NCBI GenBank assembly: GCA_947455725.1
Contig: CANGPL010000008.1
Location: forward strand, 1-64,000
DNA from: Hyphomicrobiales bacterium
GTDB lineage: Bacteria > Pseudomonadota > Alphaproteobacteria > Rhizobiales > Beijerinckiaceae
DNA: 64,000 nt
Direction: 5' to 3'
Below, piece after piece: positions 1 through 10,437 of the stretch. The notes beneath the pieces are model-generated. The model saw only the letters and a list, made by a program, of their open reading frames with translations. It had not been told where the DNA came from and made no database searches. The translations under genes were made by a program, and so were the position numbers. Every line of letters starts with the position of its first letter. Position 1 is the stretch's first letter.

Positions 1-341
1 CGATAACGCCGCGTTTGCCGCATGATGGAGAGCGCATGCAGCACCACATATTCACTCATGCGATTGGTAAGATCCGGATCAACAACGCGAGCGATTGCAA
101 CATCGGGTAATTGCGCGTCGCGGAAAAGATGATCAACCCCCGCACCCATCGAGAAGACCGCTTTGAGGTTCGCATACTGAGCAAGCGATCCGGGCGGATG
201 ATACCATGTCATCGCAAATTCAACCGATGTCACATCATAGCTCTCGCCAAGTTTCACGATCGCGCGGTCCGGCAAAAGGGCCCGAAATTCTTTAACCCAC
301 GGATCAGGATCACCCGAGCCTAGCACAATGAGAAGGGTCAT
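1..341 (-). CDS. 2-hydroxyacid dehydrogenase, GhrA-like (partial, C-terminus cut by window edge)
   Basis: Reading leftward from an ATG at 341, an open frame of 113 codons runs off the window. It starts MTLLIVLGSGDPDP and contains WYHPPGSL, LKAVFSMGAGVDHL and MSEYVVLHALHH. This matches the order of motifs in the catalytic-domain N-terminus of glyoxylate/hydroxypyruvate reductase A (an NAD(P)H-dependent D-2-hydroxyacid dehydrogenase). The Rossmann domain and the catalytic Arg/Glu/His lie outside the window. The start is 3 bases after the deoA stop, so the two are probably cotranscribed. Substrate is unknown; a link to nucleoside catabolism is only suggested by position. Confidence 0.8.
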   Translation of the reverse strand, partial: MTLLIVLGSGDPDPWVKEFRALLPDRAIVKLGESYDVTSVEFAMTWYHPPGSLAQYANLKAVFSMGAGVDHLFRDAQLPDVAIARVVDPDLTNRMSEYVVLHALSIMRQTRRY

Positions 342-344
342 TTC

Positions 345-1667
345 TTATAATCCCTTGCCTTGAAAGCGGTCGTGAATAAGCGGGCGAATGACAGCGGCAC
401 CCTCACCAAGCGTATAGGCTTGGCGGATACGGATAGCTGCCGCTTCTGCATCTGATGCGTTGCGTGCATGCACAAAGCCCAACGGCGTATCGTTTGAAAC
501 CGCCGTGCCAACGGAAAGCAGTTTCGTAAATCCAACGCTGTGATCAATACCGTCTTCAGCACGTGTGCGACCGCCGCCAAGGGCAACAACCGCAAGTCCG
601 ATCTCGCGTGTTGCGATGGCATGAACCACGCCTTCGCGTTTGGCTAAAATGGGCAGGATCACATCGGCTTTTGGCAGATGTTTTTCAGGCTTCTCCATCA
701 CATCCGATGGACCGCCCAAAGCCGTTACCATGCGTTGGAAATGATCCGCCGCAGCACCACTCGCAATCGCCTGTTCAAGCTTGGCGAAACCTTCGTCAAG
801 CGTTGCGACAAGGCCGCCGATCAAAAGCATATCAGCACCCAGCGTCAAGACGACCTGATGCAATCGCGCGTCGCGATGCGCACCTGTGAGATACTCAATC
901 GTATTCATCACCTCGACGGCATTGCCCGCGGCCGACGCCAAAGGCTCGTCCATATCGGTGATCAGGGCCGTCGTCGGCAGACCTGCGCCGGCTGCGACAT
1001 CCGCCAAACTTTTTGCCAGTTCCCGCGAGCCTTCGAGCGTCGGCATAAAAGCGCCGCTCCCGGTCTTCACATCCATCACCAGCCCTTGCAGCCCCGCCGC
1101 CAGCTTCTTTGACAGGATCGAGGCGGTGATGAGCGGGATCGACTCGACGGTGGCCGTTACATCACGGATCGAATAGAGCTTCTTGTCGGCAGGTGCGAGG
1201 TCCGATGTCTGGCCTATAATGGCCGCACCTGTCTCCCTTACAACCTTGCGGAAGAGCGCAATGTCCGGTTGCGAGATGTAGCCCGGAATGGAGTCGAGCT
1301 TGTCGAGCGTGCCGCCGGTATGGCCTAACCCGCGACCTGAGATCATCGGCACGTAACCGCCGCAAGCCGCCACCGCAGGTGCCAGCATCAGGCTCACATT
1401 ATCGCCGATGCCACCGGTTGAATGCTTATCTAAAACGGGCCCGGGACTATCTGACCAATCGATTCTTGTACCTGAACGCATCATACATGTCGTTAAAGCT
1501 ACACGTTCCGGCATGGTCATGCCGCGAAAAAACACCGCCATCGCGAAGGCGGCCGCCTGCGCATCCGTCACCCGCCCATTTGTTAATCCGGCGATAAAAT
1601 CGCTGATTTCCCGTTCGCTAAGCTCGGTTCCATCCCGCTTTTTGCGGATAATTTCTTGCGGAAGCAT
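345..1667 (-). CDS. deoA: Thymidine phosphorylase
   Basis: 440 residues, the same length as E. coli DeoA. It phosphorolyses thymidine (and deoxyuridine) to base plus 2-deoxyribose-1-phosphate in the cytoplasm. The phosphate-binding motif DKHSTGGIGD is at residues 80-89, followed by the family signature around SGRGLGHTGGTLDKLDS. An N-terminal helical domain and a C-terminal alpha/beta domain (GGGRTRAEDGIDHSVGF) are in the expected places. The ATG has GGAG 7 bases upstream. The gene directly precedes the hydroxyacid dehydrogenase fragment. No deoC, deoB, deoD or cdd homologue is visible in the window; they may lie beyond its left edge. Confidence 0.96.
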   Translation of the reverse strand: MLPQEIIRKKRDGTELSEREISDFIAGLTNGRVTDAQAAAFAMAVFFRGMTMPERVALTTCMMRSGTRIDWSDSPGPVLDKHSTGGIGDNVSLMLAPAVAACGGYVPMISGRGLGHTGGTLDKLDSIPGYISQPDIALFRKVVRETGAAIIGQTSDLAPADKKLYSIRDVTATVESIPLITASILSKKLAAGLQGLVMDVKTGSGAFMPTLEGSRELAKSLADVAAGAGLPTTALITDMDEPLASAAGNAVEVMNTIEYLTGAHRDARLHQVVLTLGADMLLIGGLVATLDEGFAKLEQAIASGAAADHFQRMVTALGGPSDVMEKPEKHLPKADVILPILAKREGVVHAIATREIGLAVVALGGGRTRAEDGIDHSVGFTKLLSVGTAVSNDTPLGFVHARNASDAEAAAIRIRQAYTLGEGAAVIRPLIHDRFQGKGL

Positions 1668-1735
1668 CTTTAATCTCCGAAACCATCGTCAATTCCGGTG
1701 ATACAGTGCTTTGCCAAGAAAATCAGGTCTAAAAA

Positions 1736-2623
1736 TCAGGCGGCGTAACGCGTCGCGTCCTCGCCATAATGGTCAATATAGCGCGGATGAATAGCGCTGA
1801 CCGGCAAGATGACAAGCACATCCGTTGTCCCAAACTGATAGTCTATCACCGCCCCATCGCCGATCTTGGCACCAACGCGCAAGTAACCCTTGATCAAAGG
1901 CGGCAAGGATTGCAGCGCTAATTTTGAATTGATCGTCTCAGGCCGGATCAAATCCATCGCAATACTACGCTCCGGCAATGCAGACGCCTGCCAATGACCT
2001 TCCGCCCGTGCGTTATAGTGTAGAAAACTTAAAGGCAGCGCCAAGGCTTGAGGATCCGTCCCCTCAAAGCTCGCGCAGCCAAACATGACATCAATATGAT
2101 ACCGCTTCACATAAGCCCAAATGCCATGCCAGAGCAGCTCAACTGTCCTTTTATCCCGATAATCCCGCGCCACACAGGAGCGCCCAAGCTCTAAAAACCG
2201 CTTGCCCGGATGCGCCGCCAGTAAAGGTCCGATGTCGAATTCGGACGCTGTATAAAAGCCGCCATAACGATCGGCGACGTCTTGGCGAAGTAATCGATAA
2301 GTACCGACAATTTTGGGTTTGGTCTCGGCATGATCAATCACAAGAAGATGGTCGCAAATGGCGTCAAACGCATCAATATCCCGCCGCTTCATGCGGGAAA
2401 GAAGGTCGGGAATAGCTGACATTTCTTCGCAAAATACCGTGTAACGAAGACGCTGCGCCTTTTTGATCTCTTTTTTTGTTGCTGCCAGACGCACTTCAAG
2501 CGAGCCAATCCGCCCAAGCGTCAAGGGGTCCAACGCCGGACGATGGAGAAGCGAGTGCATAAAACCCGTGCCCGCCCGCGCCATAGAGGCTACTTGGCCC
2601 GTAAAGGTCTTATGATCATACAT
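1736..2623 (-). CDS. olsB: L-ornithine N(alpha)-acyltransferase, GNAT superfamily
   Basis: 295 residues from the preferred start. It resembles the hemolysin/OlsB family, which transfers a 3-hydroxyacyl chain from acyl-carrier protein to ornithine, the first step of ornithine-lipid synthesis in phosphate-limited rhizobia. Visible landmarks are the N-terminal RLRYTVFCEEM segment, the acidic DAFDAICDHL, the core VGTYRLLRQD and RFLELGRSCVARDYR, and YHIDVMFGCASF. An upstream in-frame start at 2674 is open, but the ATG at 2623 has a GGGAG Shine-Dalgarno sequence about 8 bases before it, so 2623 is chosen. The second enzyme, OlsA, is not nearby. Membrane-associated in known relatives. Confidence 0.85.
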   Translation of the reverse strand: MYDHKTFTGQVASMARAGTGFMHSLLHRPALDPLTLGRIGSLEVRLAATKKEIKKAQRLRYTVFCEEMSAIPDLLSRMKRRDIDAFDAICDHLLVIDHAETKPKIVGTYRLLRQDVADRYGGFYTASEFDIGPLLAAHPGKRFLELGRSCVARDYRDKRTVELLWHGIWAYVKRYHIDVMFGCASFEGTDPQALALPLSFLHYNARAEGHWQASALPERSIAMDLIRPETINSKLALQSLPPLIKGYLRVGAKIGDGAVIDYQFGTTDVLVILPVSAIHPRYIDHYGEDATRYAA

Positions 2624-2731
2624 CTTGTTTTCTCCCGTCATCGAACAATCAGAATCGATCCGAAAACACCGCATTATGACAGAGACATCATAAAACGCTG
2701 ACGGGAATGTGACAGAAACGCCGCTTTTTTA

Positions 2732-4258
2732 TTACACCGTATGATCACGGTATCGATAGCTTAACGCCTCGGCGAGGTGGATCCGGCGAAGCGTTTCTTG
2801 GCCATCCAGATCAGCAATGGTTCGCGCAACCTTTAAAACGCGGTGATATCCCCGTGCGGTCAATTTCATGGCATCAGCGGCACTTCGTAAAAGCGATAAA
2901 CCAGCGTCATCTAAGGCCGCAATCTCCACTAAGCGGCTAACCGGGCAGGCGGCGTTTGAGGTGACGTCGTCCAAGCCAAGTTCTTGATATCGTTGGGTCT
3001 GAAACTTCCGCGCGCGCGAAACGCGCTTGGCTACATCGGCCGATGGCTCCCCCGATCCCGGGTTAATCAAGTCCGCAGCCGTCACTGCCGGGACCTCAAT
3101 CACCAAATCAATGCGATCCAAAAAAGGCCCGGAAATACGCGATTGGTATTGCGCAGCGCAGGTGGCATTCGGCGCTTTTTTGCAAGCATAGCCGGGTTCA
3201 GATGCACGTCCACACCGGCAAGGGTTCATCGCAGCAACTAATTGGAATCGCGCAGGATAAGTCACACGGTGGTTGGCGCGGGCGATAATAACTTCACCCG
3301 TTTCGAGGGGTTGGCGCAAACTATCGAGCACTTGAGGCTGGAATTCTGGCAATTCATCAAGAAACAACACGCCATGATGCGCCAATGAGGCTTCACCGGG
3401 CCGCGCTTTGATACCACCACCCACCAAAGCCGCCATCGATGCCGAATGGTGCGGGGCGCGAAACGGACGGCGATCAGTGAGCTCGCCCCCTGCGAGCGCT
3501 CCGGCGACCGATTGGATCATCGAGATTTCTAAAAGTTCTTTTGGACTAAGCGGCGGAAGAATCGAGGGTAATCTTGAGGCTAACATGGATTTTCCGGCAC
3601 CTGGCGGGCCTGAAAGCAGCATATTATGACCACCAGCCGCCGCGATTTCGAGAACACGGCGCGCGGTATCTTGCCCTTTAATATCGGCAAGATCGGGCAA
3701 AGGTGCGCCGTCCTTCTGGATCGCTGCCGTCGGTCGACTCAGAACTTGCGTACCTTTGAAGTGATTGGCGAGCTGGATGAGCGAGCGCGGCGCAATGATT
3801 TCAATATCATTCGATGCCCAAGAGGCTTCTGGCCCCGACGCATAAGGGCAAATCAAGCCATGACCGCGGGCATTCGCGGCGATTGCCGTCGGCAAAACGC
3901 CAACCACAGGCGAAATGGAGCCATCAAGCCCCAATTCGCCCAAGACCGTAAATCCTTCAAGCGCATCGGCCGGAATGGCACCAATGGCCGCCATTAAAGC
4001 GAGCGCAATGGGCAAATCAAAATGGCTACCCTCTTTCGGCATATCGGCCGGTGCTAAATTGACGGTAATTCGCTTCATGGGAAGCGCTAATCCGGATGCA
4101 ATGAGCGCGGAGCGCACCCTTTCGCGCGATTCTGCCACCGCTTTGTCCGGTAAGCCGACAATATTGAAGAGAACTTTACCGGGGATCAGCTGTGCCTGAA
4201 CATCGACAGGCTTTGCGTCGATGCCCTCAAAAGCGACCGTGGATACGCGGGCGACCAT
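2732..4258 (-). CDS. comM: YifB/ComM-family Mg-chelatase-like AAA ATPase
   Basis: 508 residues, the usual family length. An N-terminal Lon-substrate-like (ChlI) domain occupies roughly residues 1-170. An AAA+ module follows, with Walker A GPPGAGKS at 217-224 and Walker B GVLFLDELPEF. A cysteine cluster (CRCGR...YACKK...ATCAAQ) and the C-terminal Mg_chelatase_C segment with the RGYHRVLKVARTIADL motif come last. In naturally transformable bacteria ComM is a hexameric helicase that promotes branch migration of incoming DNA. In others the role is unproven. The MVARVSTVAF start is typical, though the ribosome site is weak. It lies downstream of mutS on the same strand, separated by two palindromes. 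Confidence 0.93.
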   Translation of the reverse strand: MVARVSTVAFEGIDAKPVDVQAQLIPGKVLFNIVGLPDKAVAESRERVRSALIASGLALPMKRITVNLAPADMPKEGSHFDLPIALALMAAIGAIPADALEGFTVLGELGLDGSISPVVGVLPTAIAANARGHGLICPYASGPEASWASNDIEIIAPRSLIQLANHFKGTQVLSRPTAAIQKDGAPLPDLADIKGQDTARRVLEIAAAGGHNMLLSGPPGAGKSMLASRLPSILPPLSPKELLEISMIQSVAGALAGGELTDRRPFRAPHHSASMAALVGGGIKARPGEASLAHHGVLFLDELPEFQPQVLDSLRQPLETGEVIIARANHRVTYPARFQLVAAMNPCRCGRASEPGYACKKAPNATCAAQYQSRISGPFLDRIDLVIEVPAVTAADLINPGSGEPSADVAKRVSRARKFQTQRYQELGLDDVTSNAACPVSRLVEIAALDDAGLSLLRSAADAMKLTARGYHRVLKVARTIADLDGQETLRRIHLAEALSYRYRDHTV

Positions 4259-4320
4259 GCTAGATCGCCCGCTTTGTCATAAGCTGTTTTATTGAGGCAG
4301 GCATTTTCTTTGTCATGACA

Positions 4321-4337
4321 AGCACTACACTAGTGCT
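4321..4337. repeat. Inverted repeat 7-3-7 in the mutS-comM spacer
   Basis: AGCACTA-CAC-TAGTGCT is a perfect inverted repeat of two 7-base arms with a 3-base centre. It lies 17 bases from a second palindrome in the same 114-base spacer, 63 bases upstream of the comM start. It could be an operator or an RNA hairpin; there is no U-tract, so a simple terminator is unlikely. Confidence 0.5.
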
Positions 4338-4354
4338 AGCCCTGCCCGCCCGCC

Positions 4355-4372
4355 CCTGTCACATGTGACAGG
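4355..4372. repeat. Perfect 18-bp palindrome abutting the mutS stop codon
   Basis: CCTGTCACATGTGACAGG is self-complementary over all 18 bases and begins at the base next to the mutS stop codon (4373-4375). In RNA it could fold only with strain at its centre; in DNA it has the shape of a dimeric-regulator site. The following sequence on the mutS strand is G-rich and lacks a T run. Confidence 0.5.
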
Positions 4373-7078
4373 CTATTCGATAGCGGCTGATTTTAGCCGA
4401 TAAAGCGCTTCCAACGCCTCGCGCGGCGTTAACTCGTCAGGATGAAGCGCTGCGAGTGCTTCACGGAGCCGATCCGGTTGATCGGAAGCTTTCACATTAT
4501 GGAATTGCAGCGGAACCAGCGCCGAAAACAACGGTAAGTCATCGATCATCCGGGCCACGGGCGCCTGTCGATCCGATGCCTCGAGTTCCGCTAAGATCGT
4601 TGTGGCCCGCTCAATAACCGAGCGCGGCAATCCCGCGAGCCGCGCAACCTGAATGCCATAGGAGCGGTCGGCAGTGCCGGGCACGACTTCGTGCAGAAAA
4701 ATCACCTCGCCATGATGATCGGTGACGCGCATCGTTGCGTTGACGAGGCGATTGAGGCGCTTCGTCAGCGCGGTTAATTCATGAAAATGGGTCGCAAACA
4801 GCGCCCGGCAACGATTGCCTTCATGCAGATGTTCAATTGTTGCCCAAGCAATCGATAATCCATCAAAAGTCGCCGTACCACGGCCAATTTCGTCCAAAAT
4901 AACGAGGGAGCGCTCGCTGGCTTGGTTCAAAATAGCGGCTGTCTCGATCATCTCTACCATAAAGGTTGAGCGGCCACGGGCTAAATCATCAGCAGCACCC
5001 ACGCGTGAGAAAAGCCGATCAACAATACCAATCGTCGCCCTTTTTGCCGGCACATAGGCCCCCGCTTGCGCAAGTACGGCGATCAATGCGTTCTGGCGAA
5101 GATAAGTCGATTTACCGGCCATATTCGGCCCGGTAATGATTTGGATCCGGCCGGACGCGGAGCCATCCGGTGGAGATAAAGTGGCATGATTGGCCACAAA
5201 CGCCTCTCCCTGTCGCTTAAGCGCTGCTTCAACGACCGGATGACGGCCACTTTCGATATCAAAATCAAGCCCGTTTGTGAGCATTGGGCGGACGTAAGAT
5301 TGATCATCGGCGAGTTCGGCAAACGCCGTTGAAACGTCAATAACGGCCAAAGCATCGGCGGCGCGTTTAATCGCCTCCATCTGCTCAATAACCCGTTGAG
5401 ATAGTTCGGCATAAAGCTCGAGTTCAAGCGCCAGCGCTTTGTCCGCCGCTGAAGCGATCCGGCTATCAAGGTCGGCTAATTCTACGGTCGAAAACCGCAT
5501 CGCGCCTTGCATGGTTTGACGGTGGATGAAGAGCGTTGAGTGGGGCGGTTGCAGAAATTGTTCACCAGCCGCCTGAGGTACTTCGAGAAAATAGCCAAGG
5601 AAATTATTGTGCTTTATCCTCAACGTACGAGCGCCGGTTTGTTCGATATAGTTGGCCTGCAAGGAGGCTATAACCCGACGGCTTTCGTCCCTTAGGCCGC
5701 GAATTTCATCGAGGGGGCTAGAAAAACCTGCGCGAATAAATCCGCCATCTCGCTTGTTAAGGGGCAAATCGTCCGACAAAGCCGCTTGGAAATAGGCGGC
5801 CAGATCCGAATCGAGCGCATCAAGCGCTTGGGCGGCCTTTTGAATTTCGACGGGCGTTTCCTCGTTCCCTTTGATCCGCATGGCCACCAAATGAGCGAGA
5901 TGAAACGCGTCTCGTAAGGCAGCAAGATCACGCGGCCCGCCTCGATCCATCGCCAATCGGGATAAAGCACGGGCCATATCGGGAGCAGACTTCAACGCCG
6001 TCCGCAATTCGCCGCGTAAAGCGCGCCGATCCAGAAAAAAGGCGACCGAGTCCTGTCTAGCCCGAATGTCTTCGAGATCGGTCAACGGACCGGCAATGCG
6101 TTCGGCCAGTAAACGGGCACCCGGTGGGGTTACGGTGTAATCAATCGTCGCCAAAAGACTGCCGCGCCGCTCGCCTGATAGCGTACGGGTGAGCTCGAGA
6201 TTGGCCCGCGTCGCCGCATCAATCTGCATGGCCCCGTTGGTCGCTTCTCGAACGGGTGGCGATAAAGGCGGACGAACACCCAATTGGGTACGTTCAATAT
6301 AGGCGGTAATGGCCGCAACTGCTGCCAATTCGGCTTTTGTGAAAGCCCCAAAACCAGCGAGAGATGCGACCACGAAAAAGGCGGACAAGCGCCGCTCGGC
6401 CGATGTCGCATCAAACCCATCGCGTGCCATCGGTGTAACGGCGCCCGGCATATCGCGATAAAGCGTTTTAAGCGGCCCTGATTCGTCGATTAAACTATCG
6501 GGAAGTAAGATTTCCCTTGGCTCAAGACGCGCAATTTCGGCTAGTAAAGTCGCTTCCTCAGTTTCCGTAACTCGAAATCGCCCCGTAGAAATATCGGCCG
6601 AGGCAAGCCCGTACCGCCAGCTGCCATCCTCTTGCCGTGCCCGCGCGACCGCCACGAGCAAATTGGCACGTGCCGGATCGAGCAATCGATCTTCGGTAAT
6701 GGTGCCGGGCGTGACAAGGCGGGTAACGTCGCGGCGAACGACAGATTTAGGGCCCCGCTTCTTGGCTTCCGCCGGATCTTCCATTTGTTCGCACACAGCG
6801 ACCCTATGGCCGCCCGCGATCAAGCGTTGGAGATATTCATCGGCCCTTTCCACCGGGACGCCGCACATCGGGATATCTGACCCGTTATGCCTGCCACGCT
6901 TGGTGAGCACGATGCCAAGCGTGCGCGAGGCAATCTCTGCATCCTCAAAAAACAATTCGTAAAAGTCGCCCATTCGATAAAACAGGAGCGAATCCGGATT
7001 TGCGCCCTTAATTTCGATATATTGCGCCATCATTGGCGTTGGGCGGTCTTCGGCAGGATTTTCTTGGGTGCGGCTCAT
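4373..7078 (-). CDS. mutS: DNA mismatch repair protein MutS
   Basis: 901 residues. The protein recognises base mismatches and small loops and starts methyl- or nick-directed repair. The mismatch-contacting Phe-x-Glu is present in GDFYELF (F39, E41). The connector, lever (core) and clamp domains follow. The ATPase carries Walker [10 protein letters not shown] near residues 648-656, the Walker B segment [11 protein letters not shown] and [11 protein letters not shown]-terminal helical tail ends [16 protein letters not shown], the usual tetramerisation region. Divergent from the malic enzyme gene, with about 150 bases between the starts. Confidence 0.98.
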   Translation of the reverse strand: MSRTQENPAEDRPTPMMAQYIEIKGANPDSLLFYRMGDFYELFFEDAEIASRTLGIVLTKRGRHNGSDIPMCGVPVERADEYLQRLIAGGHRVAVCEQMEDPAEAKKRGPKSVVRRDVTRLVTPGTITEDRLLDPARANLLVAVARARQEDGSWRYGLASADISTGRFRVTETEEATLLAEIARLEPREILLPDSLIDESGPLKTLYRDMPGAVTPMARDGFDATSAERRLSAFFVVASLAGFGAFTKAELAAVAAITAYIERTQLGVRPPLSPPVREATNGAMQIDAATRANLELTRTLSGERRGSLLATIDYTVTPPGARLLAERIAGPLTDLEDIRARQDSVAFFLDRRALRGELRTALKSAPDMARALSRLAMDRGGPRDLAALRDAFHLAHLVAMRIKGNEETPVEIQKAAQALDALDSDLAAYFQAALSDDLPLNKRDGGFIRAGFSSPLDEIRGLRDESRRVIASLQANYIEQTGARTLRIKHNNFLGYFLEVPQAAGEQFLQPPHSTLFIHRQTMQGAMRFSTVELADLDSRIASAADKALALELELYAELSQRVIEQMEAIKRAADALAVIDVSTAFAELADDQSYVRPMLTNGLDFDIESGRHPVVEAALKRQGEAFVANHATLSPPDGSASGRIQIITGPNMAGKSTYLRQNALIAVLAQAGAYVPAKRATIGIVDRLFSRVGAADDLARGRSTFMVEMIETAAILNQASERSLVILDEIGRGTATFDGLSIAWATIEHLHEGNRCRALFATHFHELTALTKRLNRLVNATMRVTDHHGEVIFLHEVVPGTADRSYGIQVARLAGLPRSVIERATTILAELEASDRQAPVARMIDDLPLFSALVPLQFHNVKASDQPDRLREALAALHPDELTPREALEALYRLKSAAIE

Positions 7079-7229
7079 ATCTCTACACTAGCAAAGCCTG
7101 TCGCCTTCTTCACGCCCCTTTGCCGACTTATCCGACATTTTATCCTCTACGACGGAAGGATTGTTGAGCTTATGGTCTGACCGGCCTAAGGTCGCTGTTA
7201 ATTAGGTTCGAATTGAGGGGTGAATGCGC

Positions 7230-9518
7230 ATGGCTGAAGGCAAGTCGACCAAACGGACGCGTCCAACGATTTCCGACAAGGAGGCGCTCGACTTCCACGC
7301 CATGGGCCGACCCGGCAAGATTGAGATTGTGGCGACAAAGCCGATGGCGACGCAACGCGATTTGTCGCTGGCCTACTCGCCGGGCGTGGCTGTCCCCGTT
7401 AAAGCAATTGCCGAAAATCCCGCGCTCGCCTTCGATTATACGGCAAAAGGCAATCTTGTTGCGGTTATTTCGAACGGGACGGCAATTTTAGGGCTCGGCA
7501 ATCTCGGTGCGCTCGCCTCCAAGCCGGTGATGGAAGGAAAAGCCGTCCTATTCAAGCGCTTTGCGGATGTGGATTCGATCGATCTTGAAGTCGATACCGA
7601 GGATCCGGAGCAGTTTATCAATGCCGTTCGCTATCTAGGCCCTTCCTTTGGCGGCATTAATCTTGAGGACATCAAGGCGCCTGAATGCTTCATCATCGAG
7701 GAAAAACTGCGCGAATTGATGGATATTCCGGTTTTTCATGATGACCAGCACGGTACCGCCATTATCGCCGCAGCCGGTATCATGAACGCGATGAAATTGA
7801 CGGGCCGCGAGCTCAAAACCACCAAACTCGTCTGCAACGGGGCAGGAGCGGCCGGTATTGCGTGTCTTGAACTGATCAAAGCCATGGGTTTTGCCGCGGA
7901 AAACGTCATTCTCTGCGATACCAAAGGCGTTGTACATCGCGGCCGTACCGAGGGAATGAATCAGTGGAAGTCATCCCACGCGGTTGAAACCAAAGACCGT
8001 ACGCTCGAAGACGCCATGCGTGGCGCCGATGTGTTCTTTGGCCTTTCCGCTAAGGGCGCGCTCTCGGCCGAAATGGTCAAAAGCATGGCACCAAACCCGA
8101 TCATTTTTGCTATGGCCAATCCGGATCCTGAAATCACGCCGGAAGAGGCGCACGCGGTACGCGATGACGTGATCATCGCGACGGGGCGCTCGGATTACCC
8201 CAATCAAGTCAATAATGTCTTGGGTTTCCCCTATATTTTCCGCGGTGCGCTCGATGTGCGGGCCTCCACCATCAATATGGAGATGAAGATTGCGGCGGCT
8301 TACGCGTTAGCGGAACTTGCTCAAGAGGACGTGCCGGATGATGTCGCTGCCGCCTATCAAGGTGCGCGTCCTCGCTTCGGGCGGGATTACATAATCCCGG
8401 TCCCCTTCGATCCTCGCCTGATCCACGTTATTCCGCCAGCCGTCGCCAAAGCGGCGATGGAAACGGGCGTCGCTCGTAAGCCGATTGCGGATATGGACGT
8501 CTATAAAGCCCAGCTTTCCGCCCGGCGCGACCCCGTTGCCGGCGCATTACAACGGATTTTTGAGCGTGTCCGTCGATATCCAAAGCGCGTTGTCTTTGCC
8601 GAGGGCGAGGAAGAACAAGTCATCCGCGCCGCCGTGTCTTATGTTGCGCAAGGATTAGGAACGGCCATTTTGGTAGGACGTGAAGATCGGGTGCGGGAGC
8701 GGGCTCAAGCCGCCGGTATCGATCTTGATGGCCGGGAGGGCATCGAAATTCACAATGCCCGCCTCTCCAAACGCAATCCGGCCTATGCGCAGTATCTCTA
8801 TGAGCGACTTCAGCGAAAGGGCTATTTGCTGCGAGATTGCCAGCGCCTGATCAATCAAGACCGCAACTATTTCGGCTCTGCTATGGTCGCTTTAGGCGAT
8901 GCGGACGCCATGGTCACCGGTGCCACGCGTAATTACTCGGTGGCTTTGAGCGATGTGCTGAATGTGATCGATACCAAGCCCGGACACCGTTTGATGGGAG
9001 CTTCGCTCGTATTGGCGCGCGGGCGGACCGTTGTGGTGGCCGATACGGCCATTACGGAATTACCAACGGCCGAGCAAATTGCCGATATTGCGGTTGAAGC
9101 CGCAGGCGTCGCCCGGCGGTTAGGTTACGAACCGCGCGTGGCGATGCTCGCTTATTCAACCTTTGGTCATCCGCAAGGGGAGCGCTCCGCTAAGGTCATT
9201 GATGCGGTTAAATTGCTCGATAAACGCCGCGTTGATTTCGAATATGATGGCGAAATGGCCGCAGATGTCGCGCTTAACAAAGACGTTATGGCGCAATATC
9301 CCTTTTGCCGGTTGACGGATACCGCCAATGTCCTTGTTATGCCCGCTTTCCACGCAGCATCGATTTCAACCAAAATGTTACAAACAATCGGCGGCTCGAC
9401 AGTAATAGGTCCGCTGCTTGTGGGATTAGACCGTTCGGTTCAGATCATGCCGCTTGGCGCAAAGGACTCGGATATCGTCAACATGGCCGCGCTGGCTGCT
9501 TTTAATGTGGGCGGGTGA
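7230..9518 (+). CDS. maeB: NADP-dependent malic enzyme with phosphotransacetylase-like C-terminal domain
   Basis: 762 residues from the chosen start. Residues 1 to about 430 form the malic enzyme (oxidative decarboxylation of malate to pyruvate): YSPGVAVP near 49, the metal-site segment FHDDQHGTA near 171, and the nucleotide site [12 protein letters not shown] near 206. From about 440 to the end is a phosphate acetyltransferase-like domain ([32 protein letters not shown]), known in proteobacterial MaeB as a regulatory acetyl-CoA-sensing part without PTA activity. An ATG at 7224 is also open, but the GAGGGG at 7215-7220 is correctly spaced only for the ATG at 7230. Supplies NADPH and pyruvate. 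Confidence 0.95.
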   Translation: MAEGKSTKRTRPTISDKEALDFHAMGRPGKIEIVATKPMATQRDLSLAYSPGVAVPVKAIAENPALAFDYTAKGNLVAVISNGTAILGLGNLGALASKPVMEGKAVLFKRFADVDSIDLEVDTEDPEQFINAVRYLGPSFGGINLEDIKAPECFIIEEKLRELMDIPVFHDDQHGTAIIAAAGIMNAMKLTGRELKTTKLVCNGAGAAGIACLELIKAMGFAAENVILCDTKGVVHRGRTEGMNQWKSSHAVETKDRTLEDAMRGADVFFGLSAKGALSAEMVKSMAPNPIIFAMANPDPEITPEEAHAVRDDVIIATGRSDYPNQVNNVLGFPYIFRGALDVRASTINMEMKIAAAYALAELAQEDVPDDVAAAYQGARPRFGRDYIIPVPFDPRLIHVIPPAVAKAAMETGVARKPIADMDVYKAQLSARRDPVAGALQRIFERVRRYPKRVVFAEGEEEQVIRAAVSYVAQGLGTAILVGREDRVRERAQAAGIDLDGREGIEIHNARLSKRNPAYAQYLYERLQRKGYLLRDCQRLINQDRNYFGSAMVALGDADAMVTGATRNYSVALSDVLNVIDTKPGHRLMGASLVLARGRTVVVADTAITELPTAEQIADIAVEAAGVARRLGYEPRVAMLAYSTFGHPQGERSAKVIDAVKLLDKRRVDFEYDGEMAADVALNKDVMAQYPFCRLTDTANVLVMPAFHAASISTKMLQTIGGSTVIGPLLVGLDRSVQIMPLGAKDSDIVNMAALAAFNVGG

Positions 9519-9535
9519 GGAGTGGTCGTGCGTCT

Positions 9536-9560
9536 CGGCTCGCTCCGTTTTAGCGAGCCG
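9536..9560. terminator. 9-bp hairpin between convergent maeB and DUF1640 genes
   Basis: CGGCTCGCT (9536-9544) pairs with AGCGAGCCG (9552-9560) around a 7-base loop. It sits 17 bases after the malic enzyme stop and 34 bases before the end of the leftward DUF1640 gene. There is no clear T-tract on either side, so it may be a weak bidirectional terminator or an mRNA 3'-end stabiliser. Confidence 0.5.
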
Positions 9561-9593
9561 GTCGACATACGGTATTAAACTGTTCCTACAATC

Positions 9594-9860
9594 TCACGGA
9601 TGAATCATCCGCGCCATGGCAAATACCGCACCCAAAATAATCAAAGTCTGGCCGAACATCCATTTTAGAATGTCAGCTTTAGCCCCTTCAATTCTCGCTT
9701 CGAGTTCGAGTTTGGCTTGGGTTAAATCGCCTTTGGTCGCTATTTGCTCTGAGGTGGCATCGGCAAACGCTTGTGCAGCCGCTTTGGCTTGGGCGTGCGA
9801 AAAGCCGCCCGCTTCTAATTTTTCAACAAATTTTAGCGTATCAAAAGCGACTGCGCTCAT
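9594..9860 (-). CDS. DUF1640 (CCDC90-like) small coiled-coil membrane protein
   Basis: 88 residues. It starts MSAVAFDTLKFVEKLEAGGF. A central charged, heptad-like stretch (ATKGDLTQAKLELEARIEGAKADI) follows, with one C-terminal transmembrane segment (WMFGQTLIILGAVFAMARM). This architecture is that of the DUF1640 family, related to mitochondrial CCDC90/MCUR1 proteins; bacterial members have no established function. An earlier ATG at 9875 exists, but GGAGG lies 8 bases before the ATG at 9860 and overlaps the earlier start, so 9860 is chosen. Likely an inner-membrane protein with a cytoplasmic coiled coil. Confidence 0.8.
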   Translation of the reverse strand: MSAVAFDTLKFVEKLEAGGFSHAQAKAAAQAFADATSEQIATKGDLTQAKLELEARIEGAKADILKWMFGQTLIILGAVFAMARMIHP

Positions 9861-9970
9861 TGTTCCAGCCTCCATTCGAGGGTGAGATATAGGTTAGCGC
9901 GCCATAAAATGCCAGTAATTTGCACAAGTGAGCGTGTGTAACTCTGCTGGTTCACGCTTGATCTATTGCC

Positions 9971-10351
9971 TCACCCCCGCGCCACCGGTGTCATCCAGCC
10001 CATGGGTGCGCCTGTTGGGTCTTGGACAATCGCGATTCGGCCAACATCAGGCACATCAAAGGGTGGCCGAAGGACAACTCCACCTGCTTTTTTGAGCGCT
10101 TCTAACCGTTTATCGATATCGTCCACCGCGAGATACGAAAACCAATGCGGTGGCGCTCCCGGCGGAGCAAACATGGAAAGTGGCACGATGCCGGCTTGCG
10201 GAATGCCATTATTAAACGCGATCCAGTAATTCGGGTCGCCATTTTGCATTGTATCGAATGTCCAGCCAATTGTTTCGCTAAAAAACGCCTTGGCCTTTTC
10301 AACATCGCTCGTGTTCAATTCACTCCAGAAAAACGTACCATGCCTGTTCAT
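9971..10351 (-). CDS. VOC-superfamily protein (glyoxalase/bleomycin-resistance fold)
   Basis: 126 residues containing two beta-alpha-beta-beta-beta units. The first starts GTFFWSELNTSDVEKAKAFFSE and the second FSYLAVDDIDKRLEALKKAGG, ending GRIAIVQDPTGAPMGWM. These are the usual signatures of the VOC (vicinal oxygen chelate) family, whose members bind a metal and small organic substrates. Nothing in the sequence gives the substrate. A GGGGG ribosome site stands about 8 bases before the ATG. It stands alone between the DUF1640 gene and tadA. Confidence 0.85.
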   Translation of the reverse strand: MNRHGTFFWSELNTSDVEKAKAFFSETIGWTFDTMQNGDPNYWIAFNNGIPQAGIVPLSMFAPPGAPPHWFSYLAVDDIDKRLEALKKAGGVVLRPPFDVPDVGRIAIVQDPTGAPMGWMTPVARG

Positions 10352-10437
10352 TGCCGCGTTCCCCCGATGGATACCGCAAAAGTTTTTCAGAAAGTCACGT
10401 CACGATAAACCAATCTAAGGTTGTTTAGAGTCAGGAG

